Below the pieces are notes generated by a model. It ran no database searches, was not told where the DNA came from, and saw nothing but the letters and a program-made list of their open reading frames with translations. A stretch of DNA of 64,000 bases from the NCBI GenBank assembly GCA_039191605.1, contig JBCCXL010000001.1, positions 372,001-436,000 on the forward strand, in the 5' to 3' direction. Source of the stretch: JBCCXL01 sp039191605 (lineage in GTDB: Bacteria > Acidobacteriota > Thermoanaerobaculia > Multivoradales > JAHZIX01). Positions 34,053-43,235 of this stretch are shown here, in pieces (the first letter of the stretch is position 1; each line of letters begins with the position of its first letter). The translations under genes were made by a program, and so were the position numbers.

Positions 34053-35324
34053 ATGCCCTCCACCTCTCCTCGGCGAAGCGAGCCAGAGGAGATGCGTCTT
34101 CGCTGGGCTCGGGGATTCGCTTCACGTCTTCGAAGAGCGAAGCATTTCTCGCCAGCTCCAGCCCTCGGCCTTCTCCTGGTCCTTAGCCTCTTCTTGACTC
34201 TCGGCCTCGGCGCGCCAGCGGCGGCAACCGCTGCCGCTACACCGACGATCCAGCTCCCCGGCACGACGACGGAGCGGGTGACCTCCCTTCCGGTAGAGCT
34301 GCACTTCGAGGTGCCGCCGGACGCCGATCAGGCCCTGGCTCGGCTGCGCAACATTGACCCAGAGGCTCTGGAAGAGGCCTTCGATCGCACCGGGGCGCCG
34401 GAGAACGGGCCTCCGATTCGCGTGATTCTCGCCCGCGAAGGTTCGGCGCTAGCTACCCGAGTACCGCCTTACATCACCGGCTATGCCTACGGTCATGTGG
34501 GCGTTGTGGTGCTCTTGGTAGACCGCGTCCCCACCTTCCCGAATCACTCCATGGAGGAGCTGCTGCGACACGAGATCGCTCACGTCCTGATCGACCGCGC
34601 GGCGGCAAACCAGCCCGTCCCTCGCTGGTTCCACGAAGGGCTCGCCACGTCCATCGGAAATCGCTGGAGTCTCCAGGATTCTTCTCGCGCGCACTTCGCG
34701 TCACGACGGGTTCGGGACGTGCCGATTACCGAGCTAGGCCCTTATTTCCGCGATCCAGAGACGGTGAACGCCGCCTACGCAGCATCCACCGACCTGGTGA
34801 GGTATTACGAAAAGCGCTACGGGCACCGCTTTCCCGCCCTCCTCTTGGGCCGGGTCGCGGAGGGGGTTGCCTTCGACGAAGCGTTCTATCAGCTCACCGG
34901 CATCACGCTGCTTCAATCCCAGGGGCAGTTCTTGAGCCAGGACAGCCGCTGGCTGTATTGGTTTCTCTGGATAACCAGCGACCCGGTGCTGTGGGGCATC
35001 CTGTCTCTGCTCGCCCTCTACGCCATGAAGCGGAGACGAGACCGCCTGCGGGAACGCCTCGAAGCCTGGGAAGAAGAGGAGCGCCAGGCCGCAGAGGAGG
35101 AAGCCCTCGCCCGGGCCCGGAGTCTGGAAGCCCACCGCCTCGGTGGCCCCACCCTGGTGCTCGTTCCCTCCGGCAGAGGAACTTCTCTAGGGCCGCTGCA
35201 GCCGAGCCCGACGGAGCCGCCGCCCTCCAAGCCCAACGGCCGCCCTTCTGGCCCGACCGACGGCACCGAAGAGAAGCCAAGAGAGAGCGACGGGGAACCG
35301 GACGATGGCGAGACCGTCAACTGA
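34053..35324 (+). CDS. Membrane-anchored gluzincin peptidase (MA-family-like)
   Basis: 423 residues. An N-terminal signal/anchor (LGLLLVLSLFLTLGLGAPAAA) leads to an exported domain with the zinc motif LLRHEIAHVLID (HExxH) and, downstream, WFHEGLATSIG, whose Glu is the third ligand, typical of the peptidase MA-like group. A second span (WLYWFLWITSDPVLWGILSLLALYAM, about 310-335) is followed by a charged coiled segment (KRRRDRLRERLEAWEEEERQ) and a Pro/Ser/Glu-rich tail. The catalytic domain is therefore outside and the tail is cytoplasmic. The start is uncertain: ATG 34053, TTG 34026 or ATG 34092. Confidence 0.8.
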   Translation: MPSTSPRRSEPEEMRLRWARGFASRLRRAKHFSPAPALGLLLVLSLFLTLGLGAPAAATAAATPTIQLPGTTTERVTSLPVELHFEVPPDADQALARLRNIDPEALEEAFDRTGAPENGPPIRVILAREGSALATRVPPYITGYAYGHVGVVVLLVDRVPTFPNHSMEELLRHEIAHVLIDRAAANQPVPRWFHEGLATSIGNRWSLQDSSRAHFASRRVRDVPITELGPYFRDPETVNAAYAASTDLVRYYEKRYGHRFPALLLGRVAEGVAFDEAFYQLTGITLLQSQGQFLSQDSRWLYWFLWITSDPVLWGILSLLALYAMKRRRDRLRERLEAWEEEERQAAEEEALARARSLEAHRLGGPTLVLVPSGRGTSLGPLQPSPTEPPPSKPNGRPSGPTDGTEEKPRESDGEPDDGETVN

Positions 35325-35362
35325 GGTCACTCTCGAAGCCAACCATCCCTAAGCCCAGAGGC

Positions 35363-35398
35363 CGAGCCCCAACACAACAGCGAGCCCCAACACGACAG
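35363..35398 (+). repeat. 18-bp tandem duplication
   Basis: cgagccccaacacaacag and cgagccccaacacgacag, one mismatch, in the 88-bp gap between the convergent peptidase genes. Confidence 0.85.
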
Positions 35399-35412
35399 CG
35401 AACCGGCCCAGC

Positions 35413-37083
35413 TCAGGGAAGGAGCCCACGCTCCCCGAGACGCCACCCTTCGTAGAGGAAGAAGTTGCGCATCTGGGTGCCGAGATCGCTGCCTTCCACC
35501 AGGGCCTCGACCTCCTCCGCGCTCTGCCGCTGATAGTCGAGGGGCTCGTTAGCGAAGGCCCACGTCACCGCCGCCGCAATGGCGGCGTTGAGATGCACCT
35601 GGCGCAGGTCCACCTTGTCGAAGGTATCGGACCCCGCATGGTAGTTGGGAGCGTAATTCGCCGACTCCTGGAGAGCCACCAGATTGCCAATTCCCTGAAG
35701 CATGAAGTCGTAGTTGTCGGTCCCCACGACGGGGGCATCGACGATGGTGAAGGGGCCCAGGGCCGCCACCGACTCGAGCGCCCGCTCCACCGTTTGGGCA
35801 ACCGCCGGCCGGCCTCCGGTGAAGAAGCCGGAAATGCGCCCGGAGCCGATGTCGTAGCTGGAGGCCATCACGTGTCGATCCAGCTCCGCGGCATGCTCCT
35901 TCACATAGCCCCAGGAGCCGAAAAAGCCCTGCTCTTCCCCGTTCCATAGGGCGAAGCGGATCGTGCGCCGAGGCTGGAGGCCGAGAGCCCGCATCTGCCT
36001 CGCCACGTCGATCACCAGGGCGACGTTGGCTCCGTTGTCCAGGGCCCCGGTCCCCAAATCCCAGGAGTCCAGATGGGCGCCCACGACCACCACTTCCCGC
36101 TCCTCCGGCGGTGCCGATCCGGGGATCTCCGCGACGACGTTGTACGAGGTGAAGGAGCCGCCGGAATCCACCGAGACCTCCGCCCGCAGTCGCAGCCGCC
36201 GCTGGTTGCGCAGCAGGCGAGCCAGGCGGGTTCCTGAATCGCGCTCCACGGCGAGCAGAATCAGCGGGTTTTCTTCGCCGCGAAAGGTCGGCAGGCGGTA
36301 GAGCTGACCGCTCGGGCGCCCGGAGATCCAGACGATCCCCAGAGCACCGGCCTCCAGCGCCCGGTCCTCAACCTGCCGAAGCCTCGGAAAGAAGGCGAAG
36401 AGATCGTCGAGATCCCCCAGCAGCTCCGTCTCGGCGAGCAGAAAGGCGCCTCGGGCTCGTTCCCCCAGACTGTCGAAATCCGCCTCTCCTCCCTCCCCCA
36501 ACAGCACCAGAGGAGCTTCTAGACCGCCCTCTGGGGTTCCCGCCGAGAAGGGCATGGCGGCCACTCTCGGCACCAGCTCCACATCCCCCACCACTCTGGC
36601 GCTAGCCCAGCCCTCGAGCCATAGAGCGGGCATAGTGAAGGCCTCCCTGCGGACCTCCACCCCGGCTTCCTGAAAGCGTTCCACCGCCCACTCCACCGCC
36701 TCCAGGTTGGCGGCGCTGCCGGTGGGGCGTCCCCCAATTTCGTCGGTGAGCTCCTGAAGGTCGGATTCCAGGGGGGTGCTCCCGAGAAGTCGCCCCACCA
36801 GCTGCTGCACCAGCGCTTCGCCCCTCACTTCGGATTTCTCTGCTGGAGACAAGGCTTCGTTGACCCGAGCATCCAGGGCTCCCGCCACCGACTCCGCCGC
36901 CTTGGCTGCCTCGGCCGCCTCCACCTCTTGCGCTATCCATAGCCCCCAAGCCAGCAGGCTCAGGGCGGTCACCATGGCCAGGTCTCTCAGCGGCCGGCGG
37001 CCTCGCACTGAAGGGCTCCGGGACGGAAAACCAGGGCCGGCGGAAACCTTAGGGGTCGGAAGAACGAGGGATCGTCGCGGCAT
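35413..37083 (-). CDS. Exported M28-family zinc aminopeptidase
   Basis: 556 residues. A basic N-terminus and signal segment (MVTALSLLAWGLWIAQEVEA, from about 37) are followed by a propeptide-like part. A PA-type insert (about 190-310, GGLEAPLVLLGEGGEADFDS, GIVWISG) comes next, then the M28 co-catalytic zinc domain. Ligands and base are in GAHLDSWDLGTGALDNGANV (His and bridging Asp), WNGEEQGFFGS (Glu pair), SYDIGSG (Asp) and YHAGSDTFDKVD (last His). It probably trims peptides in the periplasm or outside. ATG 37083 was used; ATG 36975 at the start of the signal segment is possible. Confidence 0.9.
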   Translation of the reverse strand: MPRRSLVLPTPKVSAGPGFPSRSPSVRGRRPLRDLAMVTALSLLAWGLWIAQEVEAAEAAKAAESVAGALDARVNEALSPAEKSEVRGEALVQQLVGRLLGSTPLESDLQELTDEIGGRPTGSAANLEAVEWAVERFQEAGVEVRREAFTMPALWLEGWASARVVGDVELVPRVAAMPFSAGTPEGGLEAPLVLLGEGGEADFDSLGERARGAFLLAETELLGDLDDLFAFFPRLRQVEDRALEAGALGIVWISGRPSGQLYRLPTFRGEENPLILLAVERDSGTRLARLLRNQRRLRLRAEVSVDSGGSFTSYNVVAEIPGSAPPEEREVVVVGAHLDSWDLGTGALDNGANVALVIDVARQMRALGLQPRRTIRFALWNGEEQGFFGSWGYVKEHAAELDRHVMASSYDIGSGRISGFFTGGRPAVAQTVERALESVAALGPFTIVDAPVVGTDNYDFMLQGIGNLVALQESANYAPNYHAGSDTFDKVDLRQVHLNAAIAAAVTWAFANEPLDYQRQSAEEVEALVEGSDLGTQMRNFFLYEGWRLGERGLLP

Positions 37084-37322
37084 AGTGCGGCTCCTGAAGC
37101 CGGAATCTCCTCGCGGAGCTCGGTCCGCGAAACAGAGTCTTGAAGTGGGAGGTAGGGGTCAAAAACTTACCACGCGGACCGTCCCTCTCCCGCGCCACGG
37201 ACCTCACCGCAAGCTCCCTCAGCTTCCTGTCATCAACTTCTTGACAGTGTGCGGAGGCGGCAGCTAATTTGGTCCCTCCACTAGCTGCCGATTTAATCTT
37301 CGACGAGGAGGTCCAAGAGCTC

Positions 37323-37631
37323 ATGCCGGAATCCAAGATGCGGGCCTATTTGATCTTTACTGGGACAGGTCCGATCCTGGTCCTCTCCACCTATCCGAAG
37401 CTCACCGATCAGCGCCTCATCGAGAAGATGCGCTACAAGGGAATCGACAAGTTCATCGCCTACAGCGTCGATCTGGACGCGGTCACCTCCCGCTACTCCG
37501 AAAGCTACGAGAACATCTCCGCGGATCTCGCGGGTAAAGAAGATCTGCGAGTTCTGGACTTCAACGGCCACCAAATCATGGCGAACTTCTCCCTCGACGC
37601 CCTCGGCGACCCGATCAAATTCGGCGGCTGA
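37323..37631 (+). CDS. Hypothetical small cytosolic protein
   Basis: 102 residues from ATG 37323, with GAGGAGG at 37304-37310. No signal peptide. The sequence MRAYLIFTGTGPILVLSTYP followed by LIEKMRYKGIDKFIAYSVDL and DLRVLDFNGHQIMANFSLDAL suggests a compact alpha/beta protein. I do not recognise the family. An open reading frame from TTG 37269 would add 18 residues. It is divergent from the M28 peptidase, with 239 bp between them. Confidence 0.65.
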   Translation: MPESKMRAYLIFTGTGPILVLSTYPKLTDQRLIEKMRYKGIDKFIAYSVDLDAVTSRYSESYENISADLAGKEDLRVLDFNGHQIMANFSLDALGDPIKFGG

Positions 37632-37780
37632 GAGCTCCCTCACTCTTCGTAGCCTGAGCCTCGAAGCTCCCGCGGCGGACTTTCCGACGCTGCGGCCGAG
37701 CCTCGCGAGCATCAGCGCTTCGCGCCCTCAGTGCCTCGATCACCCAAGCTTTCATCCCCAGCGCTCGAGGCGCTCTCGGT

Positions 37781-37828
37781 GCTGAGATGCAGACGCGCTG
37801 AGATGCAGACGTGCTGAGGCGCAGAGAT
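37781..37828 (+). repeat. 16-bp tandem repeat, three units
   Basis: gctgagatgcagacgc, gctgagatgcagacgt, gctgaggcgcagagat, ending 12 bp before the GT2 start codon at 37841. Confidence 0.85.
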
Positions 37829-37840
37829 CAAGAATTGCCT

Positions 37841-38785
37841 ATGGCGCCCGAAGTCTCCGTCGTTGTCCCGACCTATAACCGTCTCGATGTCCTACCGGAG
37901 GTCCTCGACGCCTTAGAAGCGCAGCGGGACGCTCCGAGCTACGAGATTCTCGTCGTCAACGACGGCTCCGGCGAAGACACCGTTTCCTTTCTGGATCAGC
38001 GCAGCTTCCGGCGGCCGGCCCGGGTGATCCATCAAGACAACGCCGGCCCCGCCGCCGCCCGCAATGCGGGAGTGCAGGCGGCATCTGGCCGCTGGGTGGC
38101 CTTCCTGGGGGACGACACCGTCCCTCAGGAAGGATGGCTCGCCGCTCATCGAGAGGCCCACCGGCGCTTCGGGGACGAAGAGAACATCGCCGTTATCGGC
38201 TATACGCAGTGGCATCCCCGCATGCGTCTCAACCCCTTCCTGGACCACATCAACGAACACGGCCTGCAATTCGGCTACGCCCTCATCGACCAGCCGGACG
38301 AGGTCCCCTTCAACTTCTTCTACACCTCCAACCTCTCCCTCCACCGCGAGCTGCTGCTCGCCGAGCCCTTCGATACCCGCTTTCCCTATGCCGCCTGGGA
38401 AGACATCGAGACCAGCTACCGCCTGAGCCAGCGCCGCGGTATGCGCCTGATTTACGAGCAGCGGGGGGTGACCCACCACGATCACCCCACCGACCTGGGT
38501 CGCTTCGCCCAGCGCCAGGAAAAGGCTGGGTATTCGGCGGTCGTCTTCTACGGCCTCCACCCGGAGCTCGGAGGCTTCCTCGGCCTGGGGCCCGAGGGGC
38601 CTCCGCCGCTGCCCCCGACGGGTCTTAGAGCCCTCCCCACCGCCGCTTCGCGATGGTTGGCACGCTCTCTGCTTACTCTATCGGTACCCGTCGCTCTGCC
38701 CCGCCTTTGGGAGTCCCTCCTCCGCGAGGACTATATTCGGGGCCTCCACCGGGGATGGCAGGACAGGGCGCATCAAATCGACTGA
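37841..38785 (+). CDS. GT2 family glycosyltransferase
   Basis: 314 residues with a GT-A domain: VSVVVPTYNRLDVLPEVLDA, LVVNDGSGED, NAGPAAARNAGVQAASGRWV, FLGDDTVP (nucleotide-sugar metal motif, about 96) and WEDIETSYRLSQRRGMRL (acidic catalytic region). The C-terminus has a short hydrophobic patch (WLARSLLTLSVPVALPRL). ATG 37841 gives the standard N-terminus; a GTG at 37811 would add ten residues. It is distinct from the three GT2 genes at 11-14 kb, and is followed after 36 bp by the PEGA protein. Confidence 0.85.
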   Translation: MAPEVSVVVPTYNRLDVLPEVLDALEAQRDAPSYEILVVNDGSGEDTVSFLDQRSFRRPARVIHQDNAGPAAARNAGVQAASGRWVAFLGDDTVPQEGWLAAHREAHRRFGDEENIAVIGYTQWHPRMRLNPFLDHINEHGLQFGYALIDQPDEVPFNFFYTSNLSLHRELLLAEPFDTRFPYAAWEDIETSYRLSQRRGMRLIYEQRGVTHHDHPTDLGRFAQRQEKAGYSAVVFYGLHPELGGFLGLGPEGPPPLPPTGLRALPTAASRWLARSLLTLSVPVALPRLWESLLREDYIRGLHRGWQDRAHQID

Positions 38786-38821
38786 GTAGATCGGTCGCTG
38801 CCCTGATTGAAGGAGGTCATC

Positions 38822-40018
38822 ATGTCCCGCATCTCAAAGTTCGCCCGGCAACAACGGCCATCAGTTTTGGCCATTGCTGCCGCCACGCTGCTCTTCACCG
38901 CCTGGCTCCCGTCCCCGGCTGACGGCCAGGAGAGGGATCAGCCGCGCTCCGCCACCCGACAGCAGAGCGCTGCCCCCAGCACCCCCTCGGCACCGCCGCC
39001 AAGCCGCGCCACCAGCCCCGCCCCTTCTCGCTCCTCCAACGTTGATAGCTCCTCCCGAGGGGGCCGCACGCAGAGCGAGCGCAGCGACCGGCGAGCCAGC
39101 GGAGATCGCCGAAGCGCCGCAACCCAGACGGATCGCCCGGCGGACGTCGCCAACGCCAGCGACGCCTCCGATTCGGCGTACTCCAGCCGTGACCGCCGCA
39201 GCTACCGCCGGGGCGGAGGCCACCGAGGCTATTACCGCCACGGCTACTCCTACCCCTACTACCGCAGCTATTGGCGCAGTGGCTGGTGGGGCCCATGGTG
39301 GGGCTGGGGCTGGGATTATCCCGGCTCGATCTATGTCAACCACGGGCCCGGTGACGGCCTCGGCGCTCTGGATCTCGACGTCTCGCCGGAAGAAGCGGCA
39401 ATCTTCATCAACGGACAGCAGGTGGGTATCGCCGACAACTTCGACGGCTTCCCTCAATACCTCTGGCTCAAGGAAGACACCTACGATCTGGTGATCTACC
39501 TACCGGGCTACGAGACCATCGCTCGCCAGGTGAGCATCTACCCGGGCTTGGTGATCGACGTCGAGGACCAAATGGTTCCGGGCACGGCAATTCCGCCGGA
39601 GGAGCTCGCCTCCACCAGCACCGAGAACCGGGATGAGCGGCTGCGTCGCAACGATGAGCGCCGCGCCACCGTGGACGCCGAACGGCGGGCCCGGGAAGAT
39701 GAGTGGCGAGAGCGGGCTCGCGAGTACCGCCGGCGCCATCAGGGGGGGGACGGGAACAACCCCTCGGCCCTCGATGCCCGCAGCGCCCCCGGGCGCCTCG
39801 AGCTCGACATCCAGCCCGGCGACGCTTCGGTCTATCTCGACGGCCGCTTCCTCGGCAGCGCCGATGAGCTACAGGGCCTCAGTGGTGATCTCTTGGTAGA
39901 CGCCGGTGAGCACGAGATCGAAGTTGTGCACCCGGACTACGAGACCGCCGCCCAAAGCTTCGAGGCCGAAGCCGGCGAGCTCCAAGCTCTCAAGCTCCAC
40001 CTGCGCGCTAAGGGCTGA
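38822..40018 (+). CDS. Exported PEGA-domain protein with aromatic-rich segment
   Basis: 398 residues. Signal peptide about 1-36 (LAIAAATLLFTAWLPSPADG). A Ser/Arg/Pro-rich disordered region follows (about 37-128), then an unusual Tyr/Trp/Gly-rich block at about 130-165 (HRGYYRHGYSYPYYRSYWRS, then GWWGPWWGWGWDYPG). Two PEGA-like beta domains follow, one at about 180-250 (LDLDVSPEEAAIFINGQQVG) and one at about 320-398 (LELDIQPGDASVYLDGRFLG), separated by an Arg/Glu-rich helix. PEGA domains occur in surface proteins; the function is unknown. AAGGAGGT (38809-38816) is an ideal Shine-Dalgarno for ATG 38822. Confidence 0.85.
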   Translation: MSRISKFARQQRPSVLAIAAATLLFTAWLPSPADGQERDQPRSATRQQSAAPSTPSAPPPSRATSPAPSRSSNVDSSSRGGRTQSERSDRRASGDRRSAATQTDRPADVANASDASDSAYSSRDRRSYRRGGGHRGYYRHGYSYPYYRSYWRSGWWGPWWGWGWDYPGSIYVNHGPGDGLGALDLDVSPEEAAIFINGQQVGIADNFDGFPQYLWLKEDTYDLVIYLPGYETIARQVSIYPGLVIDVEDQMVPGTAIPPEELASTSTENRDERLRRNDERRATVDAERRAREDEWRERAREYRRRHQGGDGNNPSALDARSAPGRLELDIQPGDASVYLDGRFLGSADELQGLSGDLLVDAGEHEIEVVHPDYETAAQSFEAEAGELQALKLHLRAKG

Positions 40019-40072
40019 ACCCTCCCGGAGCTACGGCCCTAGCCTAGTCTCAGCACGCTCTATCCGAGATCC

Positions 40073-40105
40073 GAAAGCGCCCCATCCTTGCGGTGGGGCG
40101 CTTTC
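40073..40105. terminator. Bidirectional terminator between convergent genes
   Basis: GAAAGCGCCCCA (40073-40084) and TGGGGCGCTTTC (40094-40105) form a perfect 12-bp stem with a 9-base loop, between the PEGA gene and the minus-strand DUF3891 gene. Confidence 0.75.
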
Positions 40106-40135
40106 ACGTTGGAGCCCTCCGACAGATTAGACGCC

Positions 40136-40846
40136 TTAGAGAGGCTCGACGCGCAGCGTCTTCTCCTCCCATCGCGCGGTAGCCAACTCAGATCCCAGAT
40201 CGAGCTCACCACGGTAGGCACGCTTGGGGATTCGACGACAGCGCACCTTGAAGGAGGTCGCGCCGGCGAGGGGAAAAGGATCGAGGCCCACGACGTCTCC
40301 CCGGCTCTCTATCACCAAGCCGTGGCGCTCGAAGCGGCGCTCCCAGCCGCTGCAGGCAGCCAGGGAGATCAGGTCCACCCATTCGATGAAGCGATAGTCC
40401 CGCACCGCCTGCTCCCGCTCGGCGAAGGCTGCCTCCTGCAGCGCCTCTCGACGCTCCGCCAGCCGCTCGTAGAATTCCTTCCAGTCCCCCGGCCGCTGCT
40501 GGAGCCGCTCACTGTGAACCTCCCAAGCGTGCTCGACGATCAGCAGGGTCGAATACGGGCGACCCCGGGCAAAGCGTTCGATGCCCCGCAACCAAAGCTC
40601 CCGCCGCACCGGCTCCGGCAGATCATAGAAAGTGTAGGGAGCACCGGTTTCTGGATCTACCCGGGGTGACGAGTCCGCCTCCCACCACCCGTTATCGTGC
40701 TCACGGGCGGCAAAGAGGATCGCCTCCCGCCGCGGGTTCTCGGGTAGATCATGGCCCTGCCACAGGGTTGCCAGCTCGCCGGAAACCGTAGCGTGATCCG
40801 GCTGCGTAGTGAGCAGCCAAGTCTCCCCTTCGTCATACACGATCAT
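40136..40846 (-). CDS. DUF3891-family protein
   Basis: 236 residues. The motif AAREHDNGWW and the surrounding pattern (LTTQPDHATVSGELATLW; RLQQRPGDWKEFYERLAERR; WVDLISLAAC) match DUF3891, an all-helical family whose His/Asp residues resemble a metal-dependent (HD-like) site; no activity is established. It lies 64 bp downstream of the response regulator on the same strand and may be the last gene of that operon. Confidence 0.75.
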   Translation of the reverse strand: MIVYDEGETWLLTTQPDHATVSGELATLWQGHDLPENPRREAILFAAREHDNGWWEADSSPRVDPETGAPYTFYDLPEPVRRELWLRGIERFARGRPYSTLLIVEHAWEVHSERLQQRPGDWKEFYERLAERREALQEAAFAEREQAVRDYRFIEWVDLISLAACSGWERRFERHGLVIESRGDVVGLDPFPLAGATSFKVRCRRIPKRAYRGELDLGSELATARWEEKTLRVEPL

Positions 40847-40910
40847 GATCTTCGCCTCGGCATCGAAACCTCCACCGAAGGTTGGTCAGCAGCTCTTGCG
40901 GCGCGGCCGG

Positions 40911-41687
40911 CTAGGGAACGAATCGGTAGCCAACCCCGCGCACGTTGTGAATGTGGCGCGGCCTCCAGGCGCTCTCCTCGAAGGCCTTGCGTAGCGAGAC
41001 GATCACGTTGTCCACTACGCGGGTATTGGGGTGATGAGGTAGGTCCCACACCTCGGTGAGCAGCTGACGCCGACTGATCACCTCCCCAGGGCGCTGAGCG
41101 AAGAGGCGCATCACCGCGACCTCTTTACGGGAAAGCTCCACCAGCCCATCTCTAGTTTGCGCCTCCCAGGTGCGAAAATCGACCCAGAATCGGCCGAATT
41201 CGAGCCGGGGAAGATTCTCGCCCTCCTCCTCCCCCTGCTCAGAATCTTCGGTGGCAGGGACCTGCCAGCGACGACGGCGCAGAAGAGCCTCGACGCGCGC
41301 CAATAGCTCCGCTAGCTCGAAGGGCTTGGTGACGTAATCGTCCGCCCCGGCCTTGAGGCCGTAAATGACGTCATCCGGCTGAGACCGTGCCGTCAGCATG
41401 AGAATCGGCGTCAGATCACCCCGTCGCCGCAGCGTAGAGCACACTTCGAAACCATCGATCCCCGGCAGGCGAACATCCAGCAAGATGAGGTCGAAAGTCT
41501 CGTCGGTGCTGATCTCTAGAGCCTCTCGGCCGTCGGACACATGCTGCACCGCGTATTGCTTGCGCTGGAGGTTGAAGACCAACCCGTCGGCGATGGCCTG
41601 TTCATCCTCCACGACGAGAACCCGGGCGGCATCGCGTTCCGCGCTGCCCTCGCCGCTCGCCGGCTGGAGTGATGTTGTAGGTCTCAC
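40911..41687 (-). CDS. OmpR/PhoB-family response regulator
   Basis: 258 residues. The receiver domain (about 22-135) has the acidic pocket Glu27-Asp28, phospho-acceptor Asp71 in LLDVRLPGIDGF and Lys121 in DYVTKPFEL. A Glu-rich linker leads to the winged-helix DNA-binding domain (about 165-258, VELSRKEVAVMRLFAQRPGE, NTRVVDNVIVSLRKAFEE, IHNVRGVGYRF). The start is GTG at 41687 because no ATG is in frame. It is transcribed 113 bp after the histidine kinase, its likely partner. Confidence 0.93.
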   Translation of the reverse strand: MRPTTSLQPASGEGSAERDAARVLVVEDEQAIADGLVFNLQRKQYAVQHVSDGREALEISTDETFDLILLDVRLPGIDGFEVCSTLRRRGDLTPILMLTARSQPDDVIYGLKAGADDYVTKPFELAELLARVEALLRRRRWQVPATEDSEQGEEEGENLPRLEFGRFWVDFRTWEAQTRDGLVELSRKEVAVMRLFAQRPGEVISRRQLLTEVWDLPHHPNTRVVDNVIVSLRKAFEESAWRPRHIHNVRGVGYRFVP

Positions 41688-41800
41688 GATGTGCTCATGG
41701 TACCCGACCGCCGCCCCCCTCGCGAACCCGCCCTACGCTCCCCGTGATTTGTCTACCCGGGTCTTCGAGAAGGAGCTATCCCACCGTCGGCGACGACGCT

Positions 41801-42751
41801 TCACTCTCCATCGATAGGTAGATCCACCTCGAAGCGCGCCCCCTGGCCCGCTTCCCGCGGAACCGCCCGCACCTGCCCATTCATCTCCCTCACCAGACTC
41901 GCCACGATGGAGAGACCGAGACCGCTGCCAGCCTTTCGGTCGACATCCCCAAGCTGGTAGAAGCGCTCGAAGATTCGCTCCAATTCCCCTTTGGGAATGC
42001 CTACCCCGTCATCCTCCACCGCGATCTGCACTATCTCCTCGGATCCTTGCGAAGGGCTTCCTACCGAGACTCGAACCTCGCCCCCGGGAGAGGAGAAGCG
42101 CGCCGCATTGTCGATAAGGTTGTCGAGAACACGCTCCAGGGAATGCTCGTCGGCCCACACCTTGGCCTCGGTGTCGATGAGCCATTGCAGCTCCACGTTC
42201 TCGACCTTCAGACGCTCCTGAGCCAGGGGAAGATAAGCGGCGGCGAAGGAGCGTAGATCGATGGCGTGCTGCGGTCGATGCTTGCGCGCTTGGAGACGAG
42301 AGGCCTCGAGAACATTGTCGACCAAGGCGCCCATTCGCTCACTCTGCCGCAGGATATGGCCGAGGAAGTCGCGGCGCTGATTGGAGTCGATGCCTTCGTC
42401 CCCCAACAAGGTCTCCGCATGGAGCCGGATCGCCGCCAGTGGGGACTTCAGCTCGTGGGTGATATTCGACACGAATTCCTGCTGCTTGAGGGCGTAGCGG
42501 CGCTCGGAGAGAGCCTGGGCCAGCTGCACCGCCAGACCACAGATCACGCCGCTCAAAAAGAGGCAGCCGAGCCCCATCAGCCACCAGTGGAAGTGCTCCT
42601 GGTTGAGACCTCCGCGCAGCGCCAGCTCATTGATCTTCGACGCCGAGCGGGTGACGTACACCACCCAAAGCACCAGCAGGCTGAGGGTGAAGCCCAAGGA
42701 GAGGATGAAGGTGGCGACGATGCGGCTGGGGCGGTAGGGGGCAGTAGCCAT
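41801..42751 (-). CDS. Membrane sensor histidine kinase
   Basis: 316 residues. There are two membrane spans (about 10-33 and 56-80) with only ~20 residues outside, so it has a very small sensor loop. HisKA has His99 in FVSNITHELKSPLAAIRLHA. HATPase motifs are N-box VLDNLIDNAARFS, G1 EDDGVGIPKG and G2 GSGLGLSIV. It should autophosphorylate and pass phosphate to the OmpR-type regulator downstream. ATG 42751 is chosen; the frame is open to 42928, but that extension comes from 15-bp repeats (VPGDCVPGDCVPGE) and is probably not translated. No Shine-Dalgarno is evident. Confidence 0.9.
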   Translation of the reverse strand: MATAPYRPSRIVATFILSLGFTLSLLVLWVVYVTRSASKINELALRGGLNQEHFHWWLMGLGCLFLSGVICGLAVQLAQALSERRYALKQQEFVSNITHELKSPLAAIRLHAETLLGDEGIDSNQRRDFLGHILRQSERMGALVDNVLEASRLQARKHRPQHAIDLRSFAAAYLPLAQERLKVENVELQWLIDTEAKVWADEHSLERVLDNLIDNAARFSSPGGEVRVSVGSPSQGSEEIVQIAVEDDGVGIPKGELERIFERFYQLGDVDRKAGSGLGLSIVASLVREMNGQVRAVPREAGQGARFEVDLPIDGE

Positions 42752-43235
42752 AACAAAGAGTCCACAAGAGAGAGCACGAGTCGGGGTTATGGAGTGAGTC
42801 GGGGTCAGGAATGATGTGCCCAGTCGCTGCGTACAGTTGCCGAGCACGATCTCGCCGGGCACACAGTCGCCGGGCACACAGTCACCGGGCACGAAGGCCG
42901 AAGGGCACGAGACCGCCGAGCTTGTCACCTGTCAAGGGGCGATAGATCCGCGGCTCACAGAGGCAGTAGCCGAACAGGAGGAACCCGTAGAAGCAAGGCT
43001 ATTGGGGGCAAAACCCGCGACCCCTGACACTTCCATGACAGTTCCGCGGAGCCGCTGATCCTTCCTGACTCCATTCTGACACCACGATCCCCTTCCCAGA
43101 GGCACAATGATCGGGCCTCATTCGCAGATCGCGACCTGTACCCACCCCCAGGCGCCGCGATGGCTGCGACGCAAAACCCCGTCGAGACCGAGTCACTCCC
43201 GAAGCTCGTTCAATACTTCGCCCAGAGAGACGATC
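42752..43235. other. Divergent intergenic region of 484 bp
   Basis: It lies between the histidine kinase (minus) and desaturase (plus). It holds the 15-bp repeat at 42853-42897 and the word gagtcgggg twice, 18 bp apart (42778, 42796). No further gene is supported. The desaturase frame stays open to ATG 43107, but the conserved protein starts later. Confidence 0.5.
42853..42897 (+). repeat. 15-bp tandem repeat, three units
   Basis: cgccgggcacacagt twice exactly, then caccgggcacgaagg, upstream of the histidine kinase gene. Confidence 0.9.

Noticed and set aside
42752..42928. N-terminal extension of the histidine kinase
   Set aside because: The frame is open, but it consists largely of 15-bp repeats upstream of a normal kinase N-terminus at ATG 42751.
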